From: Polytrichum commune
Lineage: Eukaryota > Streptophyta > Polytrichopsida > Polytrichales > Polytrichaceae
NCBI GenBank assembly: GCA_950295325.1
Contig: OX485804.1
Span: 10,852,001-10,916,000, forward strand
Direction of reading: 5' to 3'
DNA: 64,000 bases
Shown: positions 35,901 to 47,399 of the stretch, piece after piece
Numbering within the stretch: the stretch's first letter is position 1
How the letters are laid out: every line of letters starts with the position of its first letter
Program-made: the position numbers and the translations under genes
Notes under the pieces: model-generated
Databases searched by the model: none
The model's input: only the letters and a program-made list of their open reading frames with translations
What the model was told of the DNA's origin: nothing

Positions 35901-36785
35901 CATACTACATCCGTGTTAAAGACAGATTGTCTTGCTTCCAAGTGGCACATTGCAAGATTACCACCCAACTCAGCCAAACGATGTTGGGCACTGCAGGCCA
36001 TCACAGGGACTATGTGCAATGCCAAAGTCGGGACTGGGAAACATGGCACACCTGCTCCAACATACAAAGGGCTCAGGAAGGAATTTTGCTCTCCCAACAA
36101 TGTGGAGTATGAATTTTGGTTTTGCCCTGACGACATCAAACGTTGTGTGAGTAGCAGTAAGAAGAAATATGTGTTGGACTGGCCTATAGTACCCAACACA
36201 TGGCCGGTGAAGATAGGTACCAATCTATCGCGAGAGGAGGTTTTGGCACTTGAAGATGCTGGATTTCAACTACAGCAGAGGAAGGCATTGTCCCCTCGTC
36301 GTAGGCTTTCAACAATCGCAACTCTCCCCATCCCTCGCTCGCATTTTTCTATGCCACCAAACCCGGACGCCTACCCTACATTCAGGTTTGGAAAGACAGT
36401 GCGTCGTAATCCAACAGCACCGCTAGCGGATCACAAAAACAAATGGGAGAGCGCCGGGCTCATGGAGGGTTACTATGTGGTTGGGGTCACTGCCATTCCA
36501 TATCCGGGCTTCGGAGTGATAATCAACATTGTCTCCAAACAGGATATTACCTACCATGTCACAATTGGCGACATCCCGCATTGCACATGCCCGGATTTCA
36601 CGAAAATGTCCTCTCATGCATTGGGAAAGAAAGGAAAATGGGTGTATTGTAAACATCTTTATTATGTGTTTAGATTTTTGTGCAAGGTGGATTACGAGAG
36701 TGACAAGTTCATTCATGCACCTACATATACCTATAACGAGGTCATGCGACTACTTGAACTTGCTGGTATTGTAGAGTGTGAGTAG
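32984..36785 (+). pseudogene. MULE transposase with SWIM zinc finger
   Basis: Join 32984..35086 and 35418..36785 gives about 1,156 codons in one frame with two internal stops: TGA at 34,532-34,534 and TAG at 35,505-35,507. A cysteine-rich cluster (CAGHLQCHNDYC) lies near residue 275 and may bind DNA. The MULE catalytic domain follows, with IACCDMQSED near 549, GFMADSAQANW near 585 and ERTCLFHWSASL near 620, as in MURA-type DDE transposases. The C-terminal SWIM finger near 1,089 shows CTCPDF then WVYCKHL (CxC...CxH). The first stop falls just before the catalytic domain, so no full product is expected. The intron has a GTAAGT donor and holds a palindrome array between two copies of the downstream exon start. 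Confidence 0.92.
35110..35480 (+). repeat. Intron/exon duplication around a palindrome array
   Basis: The stretch ending TTGTTCATAG and continuing GATATGACAATAAAAGAGCG (exon-like from 35,167) is repeated as GATATGTCAATAGAAGAGCG from 35,418, an offset of 251 bp. Between the copies lie four palindromes (35,242, 35,274, 35,306 and 35,338; 32-bp period) of the GTTTGGGTCG family. The downstream copy keeps the frame and is taken as the real exon. The upstream copy runs into the array and is now intronic. Confidence 0.9.
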
Positions 36786-36989
36786 TATTGCAAATGGTCT
36801 ATTAAGTACCATATATTTGAATGTCAAAATATGACATGTTTTTGTTTGGATTTTTATAATAAAAATCAGCAATGGGCTGGAAGTATTTCAAATGATTCAG
36901 TAACTTCATTTCTATTTAGACTACGACCCAACCGTGAGCGGTTTGATTGATTGACATGGATAAATAATAACAAGTTTCTAAAAATAAAA

Positions 36990-37195
36990 AATAATTGAGA
37001 AGATTCTACGCACATCTGCGTAGTAACGTCTTCTTGGTATCCGCCTATAAATTATTCCTGCTTTATCACTAGCTCAATTTGGGATAGCACCAGTCAATGT
37101 AACCAACCGGATTCGAACCCGGGTTGATACAGACCTAATACCAGTCTCTTACACAACTCGCATCCACAGGCGGATGTCTCAAAACCTAGTAGTTA
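36990..37195 (-). mobile_element. tRNA-derived SINE-like sequence inside the MULE
   Basis: On the minus strand a perfect box B, GGTTCGAATCC, lies at about 37,107-37,117 within a strong T-arm (CCGGGTTCGAATCCGG). It is preceded by a box-A-like GTGTAAGAGACTGG. The minus-strand 3' part has a small hairpin (CTACGCA/TGCGTAG, 37,003-37,020) and a T-rich end. The cloverleaf is poor elsewhere, so a SINE nested in the MULE is more likely than a tRNA gene. Confidence 0.45.
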
Positions 37196-37245
37196 CCTAC
37201 ATATTGACTATTTCTAATATCTAATTTCCTTTCATTTGTAGATTC

Positions 37246-37362
37246 TGGGCCTTAATTCAACCCGTGAGCAGTTTGAGTGGCTCACAATTATGGCACCTAC
37301 ATGTACGTATAATGAGGTTATGCACCTACTTGAGCTTGATGGTGTTGCTTGTGCTTCATTTA
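37246..37362 (+). pseudogene. Duplicated remnant of the transposase C-terminus
   Basis: GCACCTACATGTACGTATAA and what follows (37,290-37,362) repeats the last codons of the transposase (36,717-36,779, APTYTYNEVMRLLELAG) with about 80 percent identity. A preceding segment (CCGTGAGC.GTTTGA, 37,262) also repeats sequence near 36,931. It looks like a partial tandem duplication or the remains of an alternative last exon; it is preceded by an acceptor-like TTTGTAG. Confidence 0.7.
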
Positions 37363-37455
37363 AAATATTGGCAATTTACAATTGAAAATATGCAATTAAT
37401 TTGTCAAAATTTTGGTTGTGTACCCTAAACCCGTGTGTCTTTACTAAATTTGGAA

Positions 37456-37544
37456 TCATTGCTCATATGTTACTGCTCATTGCTCATGTGTTACTGCTCA
37501 CCGCTCACCGCTCACTGCTCATCGCTCATAAGATAGCTTCCCTC
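37456..37544 (-). repeat. MULE right terminal inverted repeat
   Basis: Reverse complement starts GAGGGAAGCTATCTTATGAG and continues with GAGCAGTGAGCGGTGAGC-type units. It is longer than the left copy because it has more tandem GAGCRRT units. Confidence 0.88.
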
Positions 37545-37554
37545 AGCATTGTTG
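37545..37554 (+). repeat. Right 10-bp target-site duplication of the MULE
   Basis: AGCATTGTTG, identical to 26,059-26,068. Confidence 0.9.
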
Positions 37555-38573
37555 GAATCTTTGAGGTGTTTATATGGAAATGCTCTTGTAGTAGTAAAAG
37601 ATACAGTTGCAGATATTGGATCTTGAACCTCAGGGCGCAATGTTGGGTGTTGCTTGGGTTGTATCTTGTTTCCTCTTGTTGTGATGTTGGTGTAGCTTGT
37701 CCACTCGGGCTACGCTGGTTCGGCCGGATTGGTTGTATTTTGGGCTTTTTTTGCAATTGAATCATCAATTTGTACCAAAAAAAAATACAATAATAAAAAT
37801 GTATGTGTAGCTTGTTGTTTGCCATTCTGGATTTATTTCTTTATTTCTTTAAGTATGTGTGTTGATGCGGGCTCCATCCCTGATCCTCTTGCATCTATGA
37901 CGACCTGTTTAGTCACATGATGTTGATTGAATTGCAGATTTTTCCATTGACTTTCCAAAGAGCCCATCTAAACTTGCAAATGGACTCCAACTGTGAAACC
38001 AAAATGTAAGTCATTGCCCGTTTACGATTGTTGATTATATCAAACATAATTTTGAGCTATTTCAATTGTTAGAAATATTAGTAGAGCTGGAACATACCTT
38101 ACATATTGTGTGTTTCACCCATAAATGCTTCAAGCTACATTGCATGGTCTACTACAAACCCTTAATAAGTTTTGAAGCCCATTTTCACTTGATTTGTGAG
38201 ATTGAGAGTAGATTTAGTAGCCCCTACTTTGAAGAGGAAGTGAAATGAAAGCTATATGCAGCAATGACGTTCAAATCTACACGGAATGTATATAAACATG
38301 TGTCATCTGCACAAGCCCAAATTGAAAAGAAAAATTGAAACATGTATTGGTCTAATTCTAAAAATGTAATGAGTGCTTAATTAACTAATTTAAAGCATGA
38401 GGTCACTTTGGACATATCGAGCGCTTCAAGTGAGCACTGTATGTTCCATGTTGCACCTTGTACAAGTGGATGTGTAATAGCTAATCAGTAATTAGGAGTC
38501 GATTAAGTATGCAACGAGAGATTAAGGCCCTTAATAGAAACATAAACTGTATAATAAGACTACCATAGCTTTA
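37555..38573. other. Intergenic DNA, no gene seen
   Basis: Short ORFs only, none with a recognisable motif. It forms the right flank of the MULE. Confidence 0.5.
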
Positions 38574-38575
38574 TA

Positions 38576-39015
38576 GCAGCTTAGGCAGAAAATAAACCAA
38601 TTTTGAAGGTTTCTAAATTTTTGGGAAATTCATTTCGTTGAGTGTCTCCCACAAACAGAAATAACATTCAAAGTGTGTTTAAAATCACAATGATGCAAGT
38701 GACATCCATTGGAATCCAACAAAGTAGCATCAAATCAAAGCAAACTATGTTGCCAAGCAAAACCCTAACATACAAGTAGAAGACAAACTTTAGGGTCAAT
38801 TATGTTGGTTAAGGGAAGTGTTTAGGTTAATCGTAGCCGCCAAGATGATATTAGGAAAATTATTCATGAATTATAGAAATGACTTAAATGAATGTCCTTG
38901 GAACTTATTTCTAATTACTTTTTGAATCTACCCAACTTTACAATATTATTTTTTGGGTTGCCTAACTTAGTTTCGCACTTTGACTAATTATTAGGCAGAA
39001 AGGTGCCCAAGCTGC
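38576..39015. mobile_element. MITE-like element, copy 1 (440 bp)
   Basis: Terminal inverted repeats read GCAGCTTAGGCA at the left and, reverse-complemented, GCAGCTTGGGCA at the right, each flanked by TA. That fits a Tc1/mariner-type TA target duplication. No coding capacity. The internal block GGTTAAGGGAAGTGTTTAGG (about 38,805) recurs in the copy at 59,665-59,990. Confidence 0.75.
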
Positions 39016-39017
39016 TA

Positions 39018-40867
39018 GAGAGTTGCCGTACATAAGGCCAACCCACATTCCTAGTTACCTATGGGGAACAAGGTTCGAGGGTGCTCCCGACAATCTCCAT
39101 GTGTTCCCAATAGTCATGGACATGAGCCCGTGCCTCCCCAGTGTCCCGCCTCACCTTCTTGGTGCAACCCTACTGTAGCTTCTTTCGAGATCTCAACTAG
39201 GGTTTAAGTACAATTGGCTTTATGCATGAATTTTGGACGATTCCAACTGCCAATATGACGTACACTAGATCACAAATCTATACAAATATGGTGGTTGGCG
39301 AACATTCTAGGGGGTGGCCTCTTAATACCACGTACAAACTAACGTGACTATAAGAAGGGGTATTATTTGAGGCATTAGCATACATTGTATACATAAGGGA
39401 ATGGTATTGTTTTTTTTCGAGTGTGTACATTTAAAAAGGGTATTAAGAATTTTGAAGTAAAGGTAGATGTATAAAAAGGGGCCCTAAGGTTTAGAGGAAA
39501 ATTTGACAAGAGATGTGTTTGTTTTATCCAATTCATGTTTTCATTCATTGTTGTCATATGCTAATAGTCCTCAATGAGTATAGTGCCCGTTGTTGTTTTG
39601 GGTTCTAGGTTTTCACAAATTGGAAACCCTTGAACAAAATAGGCTCCCTTGAGTTTGCTCTCTTGATTGTGGATAAGTTATTGTGCTCTAATCTTTGTTT
39701 GTTTGGTGTAATTGTTGATTTACATGCTTTGGATGGAAATTTGTTCAATGACTCTCTCATTGGAAAGTGAAAGTGGATTTTATATGTAATAAGGGTCTAT
39801 TTAACTCGTAATTTATATATTGTATATGTAGTGGAGGCATTTATCACATTCGATTAAAAAGCTTAGTATAAATACATGAATCCATTTTCTAGCACGCCAT
39901 TAGTACATATATATTTGTTTTTCTCCATGAATTTCCCATATTTAGGGGGCTTAATTTCATAGTGACCCACGCACGTCATTTAAGTATCCAATGAAGAGTC
40001 CACCCCATGGGACAAACATGGAATACCAACATTCGAAGTTGTGGTTGTTTTGTTATTGTTGTTTGATGTTTTGTCCCCACAAGTGCACATCCCTTATTTT
40101 CTTTGGACAAGTGGTTTGTCCAAATGTATTGAACTGTTAGTTTCTCCCAATTGCCACCCTCTTCCTCAATCCTAGCTTCCAAGCATCCTTGTATTCTATA
40201 CTTTGTTTTTGAACAAGTGAAATTTTCCTTTGAACAACAAATTCAATACAACTAGGGGTTGAACCAAGCCCAAGAGATGTGGTCAAGACAACCCAATTTG
40301 GAAAGGACAAAGGGAAGGAACCAACTTACCTTATAAACTTACCTAAAAGGACCATGGATGAGACAATTCTAGACAACCTCCTCAAAAGGAGACACAACAA
40401 ATGTATTCATTCTTTCAGATGCAAGTACACCATGGATACCCCCGAAGCTTGTCGAATGAGTTCAAATACCAACCTCTAGCGTAGGGAGGTTGTGCATGTG
40501 AGAGAGGATTTTATCTATGCAATCCTACCATAGTCAAAGAGGTGGTGCTACACCATGATCCTAAGTCTTTGGTAGGGCCATTTGTCTTGGTTACTTTGAA
40601 TACGATGTTCACCAACACCAAAGTGAAGTACCACAAAGAAAGTGCCGGATGGAGTTAAATCTCCTTGTTAAATGCTTCAACAAGAGGATTGGGAGGCCAA
40701 GTTGTAAAGAACATAAGATCAATGGACCATGGCCCCACCACTGTCAAATTACTTGGACTTTGGGACATATATATATAGTTGAACTTCATCTTCCAAAATA
40801 CCCACATCACAACAAAGGTATTCCACTTATGGTAACTTCTATGGAAGGTCTAGTCTTAGTTCTCTTG
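39018..40867. other. Intergenic DNA, no clear gene
   Basis: A 66-codon ORF at 40,279-40,479 followed in frame by further stop-interrupted protein-like sequence could be a dead transposon piece, but I recognise no family. Near 39,475-39,510 lies a short match to the sequence at 2,640-2,675. Confidence 0.4.
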
Positions 40868-40880
40868 TTATTAACCGCAA
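40868..40880 (+). repeat. Left 13-bp LINE target-site duplication
   Basis: TTATTAACCGCAA, repeated exactly at 42,765-42,777. Confidence 0.9.
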
Positions 40881-42610
40881 AACTATCAGTATACAGAACC
40901 ATCACTCACGTCCATCATATGTATACATAACCAAGTTACACTGACACTAAACCCACAAACCTCACAAGAACTACAAAACATACTAAAGAGAATAACAACC
41001 ACACATATTGAAATACACCCTATCAAACCCACCCTCGCACACTACAACGTTAAATTCTCCAACAAATGGAAAAACGCCCCCCAAGTAAAAATCCTTCCCC
41101 CCCCCCCCCCCAATACCACCACAATACCCTTACCTCCCACATACTACCACATTCACCCTTTTAAATATGACCCTCAAAAATGCATATACACAGATGGCTC
41201 ATTCATCCCACCATCCAAAAACTCCGAGGGGCAAATAGAGTGCAATACCGCAGGTTTGGGAGTATATAGCCCCAACAACAATACCCAAATCTCAGAAAGA
41301 CTACCCAGATATCAAAACATCCTAAGAGCCGAACTGAATGCAATACTCATAGCCATTAAAACTATCCAAACCACCAGAAGGGACACACATATATTTACCG
41401 ACAACCTTAATAGCATATACTTAATCAACAACCACATACAACACCCAACATCCAACACCACCACCCAGACAAACTACTCATCCCAGCCATTATCCACCAA
41501 ATATATTGGACCCCACATATGATCCACATACACAAGGTACGAGCGCACACCGGCATTAGTGGTAATGAAATAGCGGATACTCTAGCAAATGAGGGAACAC
41601 AAAAAGACAAACCCAAAATCACACCACGAATACACATAGCCCACACTACCCCATATTGGCTAGCAAGTTGTCCAACTGCCACACACGATGGAGTCATCCG
41701 TAACCTCCGCACATTCATAACAAAAGAACACGAAAACCGGGAAAATAGTTCCGCCAATAGAAAGTTCCCATATGTTGACAAATGGCTATCAAATGAACAA
41801 ATCAACCAAAAACTCTCCAACCACTTATGGAAAAGCAAGCAGGTCCCCGATACGCAAATTACCCAAACTCTCAAATTTAGATATGCACAATACATGGGCA
41901 ACCATAGAAAAAACATTTTTTGGCCCCTCCAATACCAAAATCTCAATTGTACACTATGCTTAAGCAACAACAAAGACACATGGCCCCACCTACTATCAAC
42001 ATGCGAACACCCATACTTAAAAGGGCTAAGAATTACAAGGCACAACAAAGCCGTCCATCTAATCACCCAAACACTACAAGCCAACAGAAACACCAGGTTC
42101 TTTACACTGATCAATGCAGGTGACCTCAACAATCAACCGCCTGACCACATAGTACCTGAATGGCTCCTAGCATGCACATGTTCGCAAAGGAAATGCCAAT
42201 GCCAAGCCAAGCTAAGACCTGACATAATGTGCATTATAGGAGCCCCTAACCAAACACAAACACCTAAACTACCCTCCCCCAACCACACAATCCAATTTAC
42301 CGAATTCACATACTGCCATGACAGATTCCCAAAAGAAGCCCTCACACACAAACACACCAAATACGGCCCATTAATTAACACTATACAAAACAAAGGGTGG
42401 AAAGTCAACCCCCTTATCACCATTACAGCCGGAGTAAGAGGCGCTATCTACAAACATTCCATGGACCAACTAACCAAACTAAAAATCCCAAAGAACAACA
42501 TAAAAACCCTCATGAAGAAAATACACGAAAATGCCATTAAATATCTCACATATCTTGTCCTAAACAAAAGAAAACTTGATAACAAACAAACCCCTGTCCC
42601 CCCACCCTAA
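40881..42610 (+). pseudogene. LINE polyprotein C-terminus (RNase H, Zn knuckle)
   Basis: Frame 40,881 onward reads into a proline/threonine-rich linker, then RNase H: YTDGS (about 41,187), RAELNAILIAI, IFTDNLNSIYLI and VRAHTGISGNEIAD, so all four acidic positions and the histidine are present. A +/-1 shift between about 41,450 and 41,475 separates the first half from the second. The decayed copy at 22.7-24.5 kb (HPNKLLIARII) shows the expected reading there (HPDKLLIPAII). A Cys-Cys-His-Cys-like knuckle follows (CTLCLSNNKDTWPHLLSTCE), then a cysteine-rich CTCSQRKCQCQ and the conserved tail ending at 42,610. Family placement near Dualen/RandI-, L1- or I-type LINEs with RNase H is inference. Confidence 0.88.
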
Positions 42611-42764
42611 CTAAATAAATCAATATGGTACAATAATAGAGCCCACCTTCCAAAGGAGGCATAACACCCTATATTGCATCACGGGACAACGTGATCAATA
42701 CAGGGCTAACGGGCTCACATTCATGCCGGTATCTCATACTGGCGTTATTTTTTCTTTTCTTTTC
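40881..42764 (+). mobile_element. 5'-truncated RNase-H LINE insertion, 1.88 kb
   Basis: Bounded by exact 13-bp duplications. The insert is open from its first base, contains the C-terminal part of a LINE polyprotein and a 3' UTR that matches the short copy at 14,308-14,711. It ends in a pyrimidine tract (TTTTTTCTTTTCTTTTC) in place of poly(A). The reverse transcriptase and endonuclease domains lie upstream of the truncation and are absent. Confidence 0.93.
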
Positions 42765-42777
42765 TTATTAACCGCAA
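42765..42777 (+). repeat. Right 13-bp LINE target-site duplication
   Basis: TTATTAACCGCAA, identical to 40,868-40,880. Confidence 0.9.
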
Positions 42778-45700
42778 TTGCTTAATGGCAAAGTGACCAA
42801 AAAAACTTTGAATCCATAAGGGGACAGTCTTCGTGTCAAACCTTCAGCCAAGCCAATGTCGTGCCGTCAAGCAAAGATGACCATTGTTTGGAAACAATAA
42901 ACTTGTCACATAGACAATTTTGAACTTACTTTGTTAAAAATTTCAGAATGTTTGTATAACCTTTCCAAATCCATTTAAGAGGGTCAAAGACAAGATCCAT
43001 AACCTTGCAATATAAAATTATAATTTCACTTTGAACTAGTATTTAGTAAAATTGGACTAAGTTCAAGTCCATAATAATGACAAGTTGAATTCTACTATAG
43101 GACTCTCTAATAGGATTTATGATAAAGTCCTCTAATAGAATATGCAAAGTTGATTACGATAAGATCATATTAATTATTTTGATGATTGCTTTAAGTACTC
43201 AACATTTAACTATATAGGCTCAAGATTAATATGCATATGTTGAATTTCTCCATCATATTTCAATAGTATAACATTCAAGTAATCTTTGAGGATTCACATA
43301 TCTCCCACAAAGTTAAGGTATATTAGAAGTGTATCCACAACTCCACCCATAAACTAATTATGGAGGATATACTAGGATTAAAAAATGGGTAGTAAATATT
43401 AGTCGCTTAATAATGCTATGTCTCAGGTGCACTCCCCTTGATTAAAAATGTACCCCCTAAGGCAAAGCTCTTGCTGGGGGGGGGGTAATTATTATATAGA
43501 TTGACGTTTCTAAGCATCCTAACATTACCTAATTTTCCAATTAGGATATACTAACTATACTCAACTTAATCATAATCATGGCAGACATGACGCTATGTTA
43601 GTATTAGAAATTGGAATCACCTCATTGAACAATAGACTATAATTGCACATACACACTAACCTCCATAACATCATACTATGTATGTAAACATTAATTAGTT
43701 TAATGATTGAAAAAGATGATAAGTATTGAGAGAATGATGCAAAGATGCTTCCTCAAGAATTGATAAGATTAAAGAAGTTGAGAGTTAGTAAAAGTGTTAT
43801 CACATATGTGGAAAGTAGGGCTCCTCTACATGGCAAGCGAGTATCCAACGACAACTTGGTGGTTATTAAAGTTATTTCTACCTATACCATGCTAGAAAAT
43901 GACTCCAATAATGGAGATCAACAACTAAGAAGCTAGATAAAGAGACAAAGAAAGAGATGATCGTTTTAAGAAACTAAGGAGGGAAGTGTGAGAGTTGATT
44001 ATCAAAGAAAGGTCACTAAGGATTACTTGGCTACTTGGCTATGTGTTACATACAAAAGAGTTACTACAAAACACTACTAGGTTATCTAGAAACGCATAAA
44101 AGAGTCACTTGAAGGATAACTGACTACTTGGAGGAAAAAAATAATCAACTACGTGAAGTAAAAGATCATTAGCGACTTGGAGGAAAGATGATAGTTTGCC
44201 ATTTGGAAGAGAAGGGGGATCTTGGTTATTTGCACTTAGTTCCTTCATTACTTTGTTAATTTGTTCACTTAGTTATTTTGTTGCCTTGTCAACTTCAACA
44301 CTTGGTTATTTTGACACTTGGACACTTGGTTACTTGGTGTTACATGCCAGCAGAAGAAGTAACAACAAACTCCAAGACGAGACTTTGTTACAAACTAAGA
44401 GAAGTCTAGCAAACAAGAAGGAGTGGACTTCTATCAATACAATTGAACCCCGAAATCCTCACCCCCAAAGGTCATGGCAAAGGGCATCAACTTCACCAAA
44501 GTAGAAAAAAACCAAACATAACCTAATTAGATTTTTAAAAAATATTAGAAAATACAACTGCAACACATGAATCGTTGCAACACACTCAAAGAAATAGTTA
44601 TGACCTCAATCGACACCAAGTAACAATGATTGAGCTCAGAAGACAACTAGGATTTAGGAAGAGTTCCAACACTTGAAGAAAGTCTAGTACATTAATGTTA
44701 AATCACTAAAAATAAAACTTTATTGGCATATTTTACTTGAAGTGATATCACCCGGGGAGGAATCCATCCCAACAAGAAACCTCCATGAGAGATTGGAAAC
44801 TCCATTATGAACACTCTAGGTAGGTCAAGATACCCATCAACATAGTGGAAGAAACCATCTATGAAAGCTTGAAGAAGAATAATAAATGTTCGACAAGGAT
44901 AATAAGTAGTATAGTCATCTTGATTTGGATGACGTTCTCAGTCATTATGATACGGATAACCCTAGACACAAGTACAGGGAGTTGAGCTCTACACTATCAC
45001 ACATATTTAAAGGCTCCAATTTAGTTTCATGACACACTTAGAACTCCCAACCCAAAACTCATATGGCCAAATTACAATACTTCCACCCCCTAAGACTTTC
45101 CTAAACTCCACAAATGTTTGCTTCTCTGTGCATCTAGAGGACCCAACAACTCGGGACCATTATACTCATCAATACATATGAAGAACTTTATTTTCACATA
45201 CATGGTGGATCCTAAACACCCAACCTTTGAATGTGTGATGTACTTGACACTTACACAATGGAACTCATAATCCATTTGCATCACAAAGTAGCCTAACAAC
45301 CTTTAAGGCCACATCAAACATGAAAAGCAATCCAAAATTGCAAGAAATGGAAGGTGTCATGCTTGCTTGACCTTGGTAAATACCTAGTCCTTGGAAACAC
45401 ACTCACAACTTCACAAATTCCTCACACATTAACAAGTCAAAGCACCCCCAATCACATTTAATCAAGATTGTCAACCCAAGATTATCAACATGCCCATCTT
45501 CCACTAAATCCTAATCCATGTTTTCTTCAAGAGACAACATGTTTAAAAGACATATGTTTGTTGGACAGTCGAGAGAAATAGGTTGCCTAGTCCTACCTAT
45601 CAACCATGTCATATATTTCACATCCCATTGAAATGTTTCACCCTTGGAAACGGGGAATAACAAGGAACCACTTCAACCTTAGTTAGACTTTGGCAGAGCC

Positions 45701-47273
45701 TTCCAATATTTAGAATTGGCCTACAAATATATAATATATCTATATGGATATTATAAACCTATCCTATTCTATTCAAAATCTTGGGAAAATGTTGACCAAT
45801 AAACCATACCCTCTATTACTTATATATAGGATGTATGAATTTTCCATACCTATATTCAACTCAACCATTTAATGACACCTTGTCTTTTTCTCACATAATT
45901 TATTATGTATTACAAAGTATGCCCCCCCCCCCTCCCCGGGTGCTATGTTCTTCTGAAGAATTTTCTCTCAAGTTACTTAGAATGTGGGAGGGTTTGTGAA
46001 CGAAAGAAAATTTGACATGTCCAAGATATTGTCAAAGTCATGCATGCCACATGTTTCCAACCTTGAAAACATTGCACAACACCTTTGGGAATGCCACCTT
46101 GGTCATGAATTTCCACATGATCACTTGGCCAAAAGGAAGTGGAGCTATCCATGGACAATGTGAGAATCTTAAATATAAATGTGGTTGTCATTCTGTTAGT
46201 TTTTTCTTGCTCACCATCTTCTCTTCATCAAATTTATGTCTTATGATATTAAACATCAACAAAATAAGATTAAGATTTTGATCTCATCTAACTAAATTTC
46301 ACAATTATCATAAGTACATATGTGTTGATTCCTTAAATGATTTCAAAATCTCCCCCACAATCCCCTCGATTGTGTTACCAATCAAGTGGAGGAGTACTTA
46401 ATGAAATTGAGTGTAGGAGTAGGAGTATTAAGTGTAGGAGTAGTTGATGAAAGAGGTAGTCCAATGTCATTTAGCATGTGTCTTTATCATATATGTTCCA
46501 CACCATTCCAAAATAGGTCTCCAAATAATAAATTAACCAACTAAACCCATGTACCAGTATCATGTGGAGGCCACACACATTCAAAAGCTTCAGTTTCAAA
46601 TTGGAGTTTGGCAAGCCAAGGTAGAAGAATTTTGGGCTTGACATGTGCTTAAGTTCGAGGAGCTTGGTCTCAAGGTTAGTCCTTCTTTTATAGGGTATAA
46701 AACCCTAAACCCCAAACCCAAGAAAAGAGGAACCAGCCCTTCAAAAGCAAGCTCCTCCAAGTTAGGCACATGTAAAGGCCCTAATTCATTTAAGCCTACC
46801 TTGGCTTACCAAACTCTGTTTTGAAAACCGGCGTTCATGAACGTGTGTGGCCTCCCCTTCACGGTGCACTAAAGAACTCCCCACATATTGCAAACTAGGT
46901 AGTAGTGTCGTGCATTTTGGAGGAGTATAAACCACCATTTGTTCTTATTCTGAAATTTCTGTAGTATGGTATATATTGAGGCCCGCACACCACAACATGT
47001 CAACCCTAGGAATCAATACACGCAATCTCATTGTATTTGTTAGAAAATTCAAGTTTGTAGGAGCACAAAGCTCCAAATAAACCAACACCACTTCTTGCGC
47101 TAGCATGTATTATATAGTATCTTCGTCATAAACAATGATATCAACATGGCCTACGTGTAGTTTCCAACTCTCCTTTGAAGCCCAACACACACATTGTACA
47201 GACCACTGCTTCAGACCTTATACCACTAAACCCATAATCATCACTAAAGTGGCACTAATTACACTAAATGGGG
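42778..47273. other. Intergenic DNA, no gene seen
   Basis: AT-rich with short chance ORFs only (up to 102 codons at 44,196-44,504, low complexity, rich in CACTTGG/TACTTGG repeats near 44,010-44,340). Homopolymer G and C runs occur at 43,474-43,485 and 45,922-45,935. Confidence 0.45.
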
Positions 47274-47399
47274 TATAGTGGTGCGAGAAACATCGCCTCA
47301 AAAAAGTTAGTTAACTATAGTTGTGTGAGAAGAGTTGTCTCAAAATAGTTAGTTAACTATAGTGGTGTGAGAAGTGGCGCCTTAAAATAGTTAGTTAAC
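47274..47399 (+). repeat. 42-bp tandem repeat, three copies
   Basis: Units begin TATAGTGGTGYGAGAA at 47,274, 47,316 and 47,358 and end AGTTAGTTAAC, so each junction recreates GTTAACTATAG. The period is exactly 42 bp. Confidence 0.92.

Larger units (their letters stand above)
26069..37544. mobile_element. Mutator-like element (MULE), 11.5 kb, complete ends
   Basis: The left end reads GGGGAGTGCTATCTTATGAG and the reverse complement of the right end reads GAGGGAAGCTATCTTATGAG. Both run on into short GAGCGRTGAGCRGT-type tandem units. An exact 10-bp duplication flanks the element. It carries two divergent genes: a transposase with SWIM finger (plus strand, 32,984-36,785) and a methyltransferase-like gene (minus strand, 32,461-26,252). 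They share a 522-bp intergenic region. Palindrome arrays occupy introns of both. Both genes are broken by in-frame stops, so this copy is non-autonomous now, but the exact target duplication suggests that insertion is not ancient. Confidence 0.93.

Noticed and set aside
36990-37195. Functional tRNA gene
   Set aside because: The T-arm is good, but the D-arm and acceptor stem do not pair convincingly.
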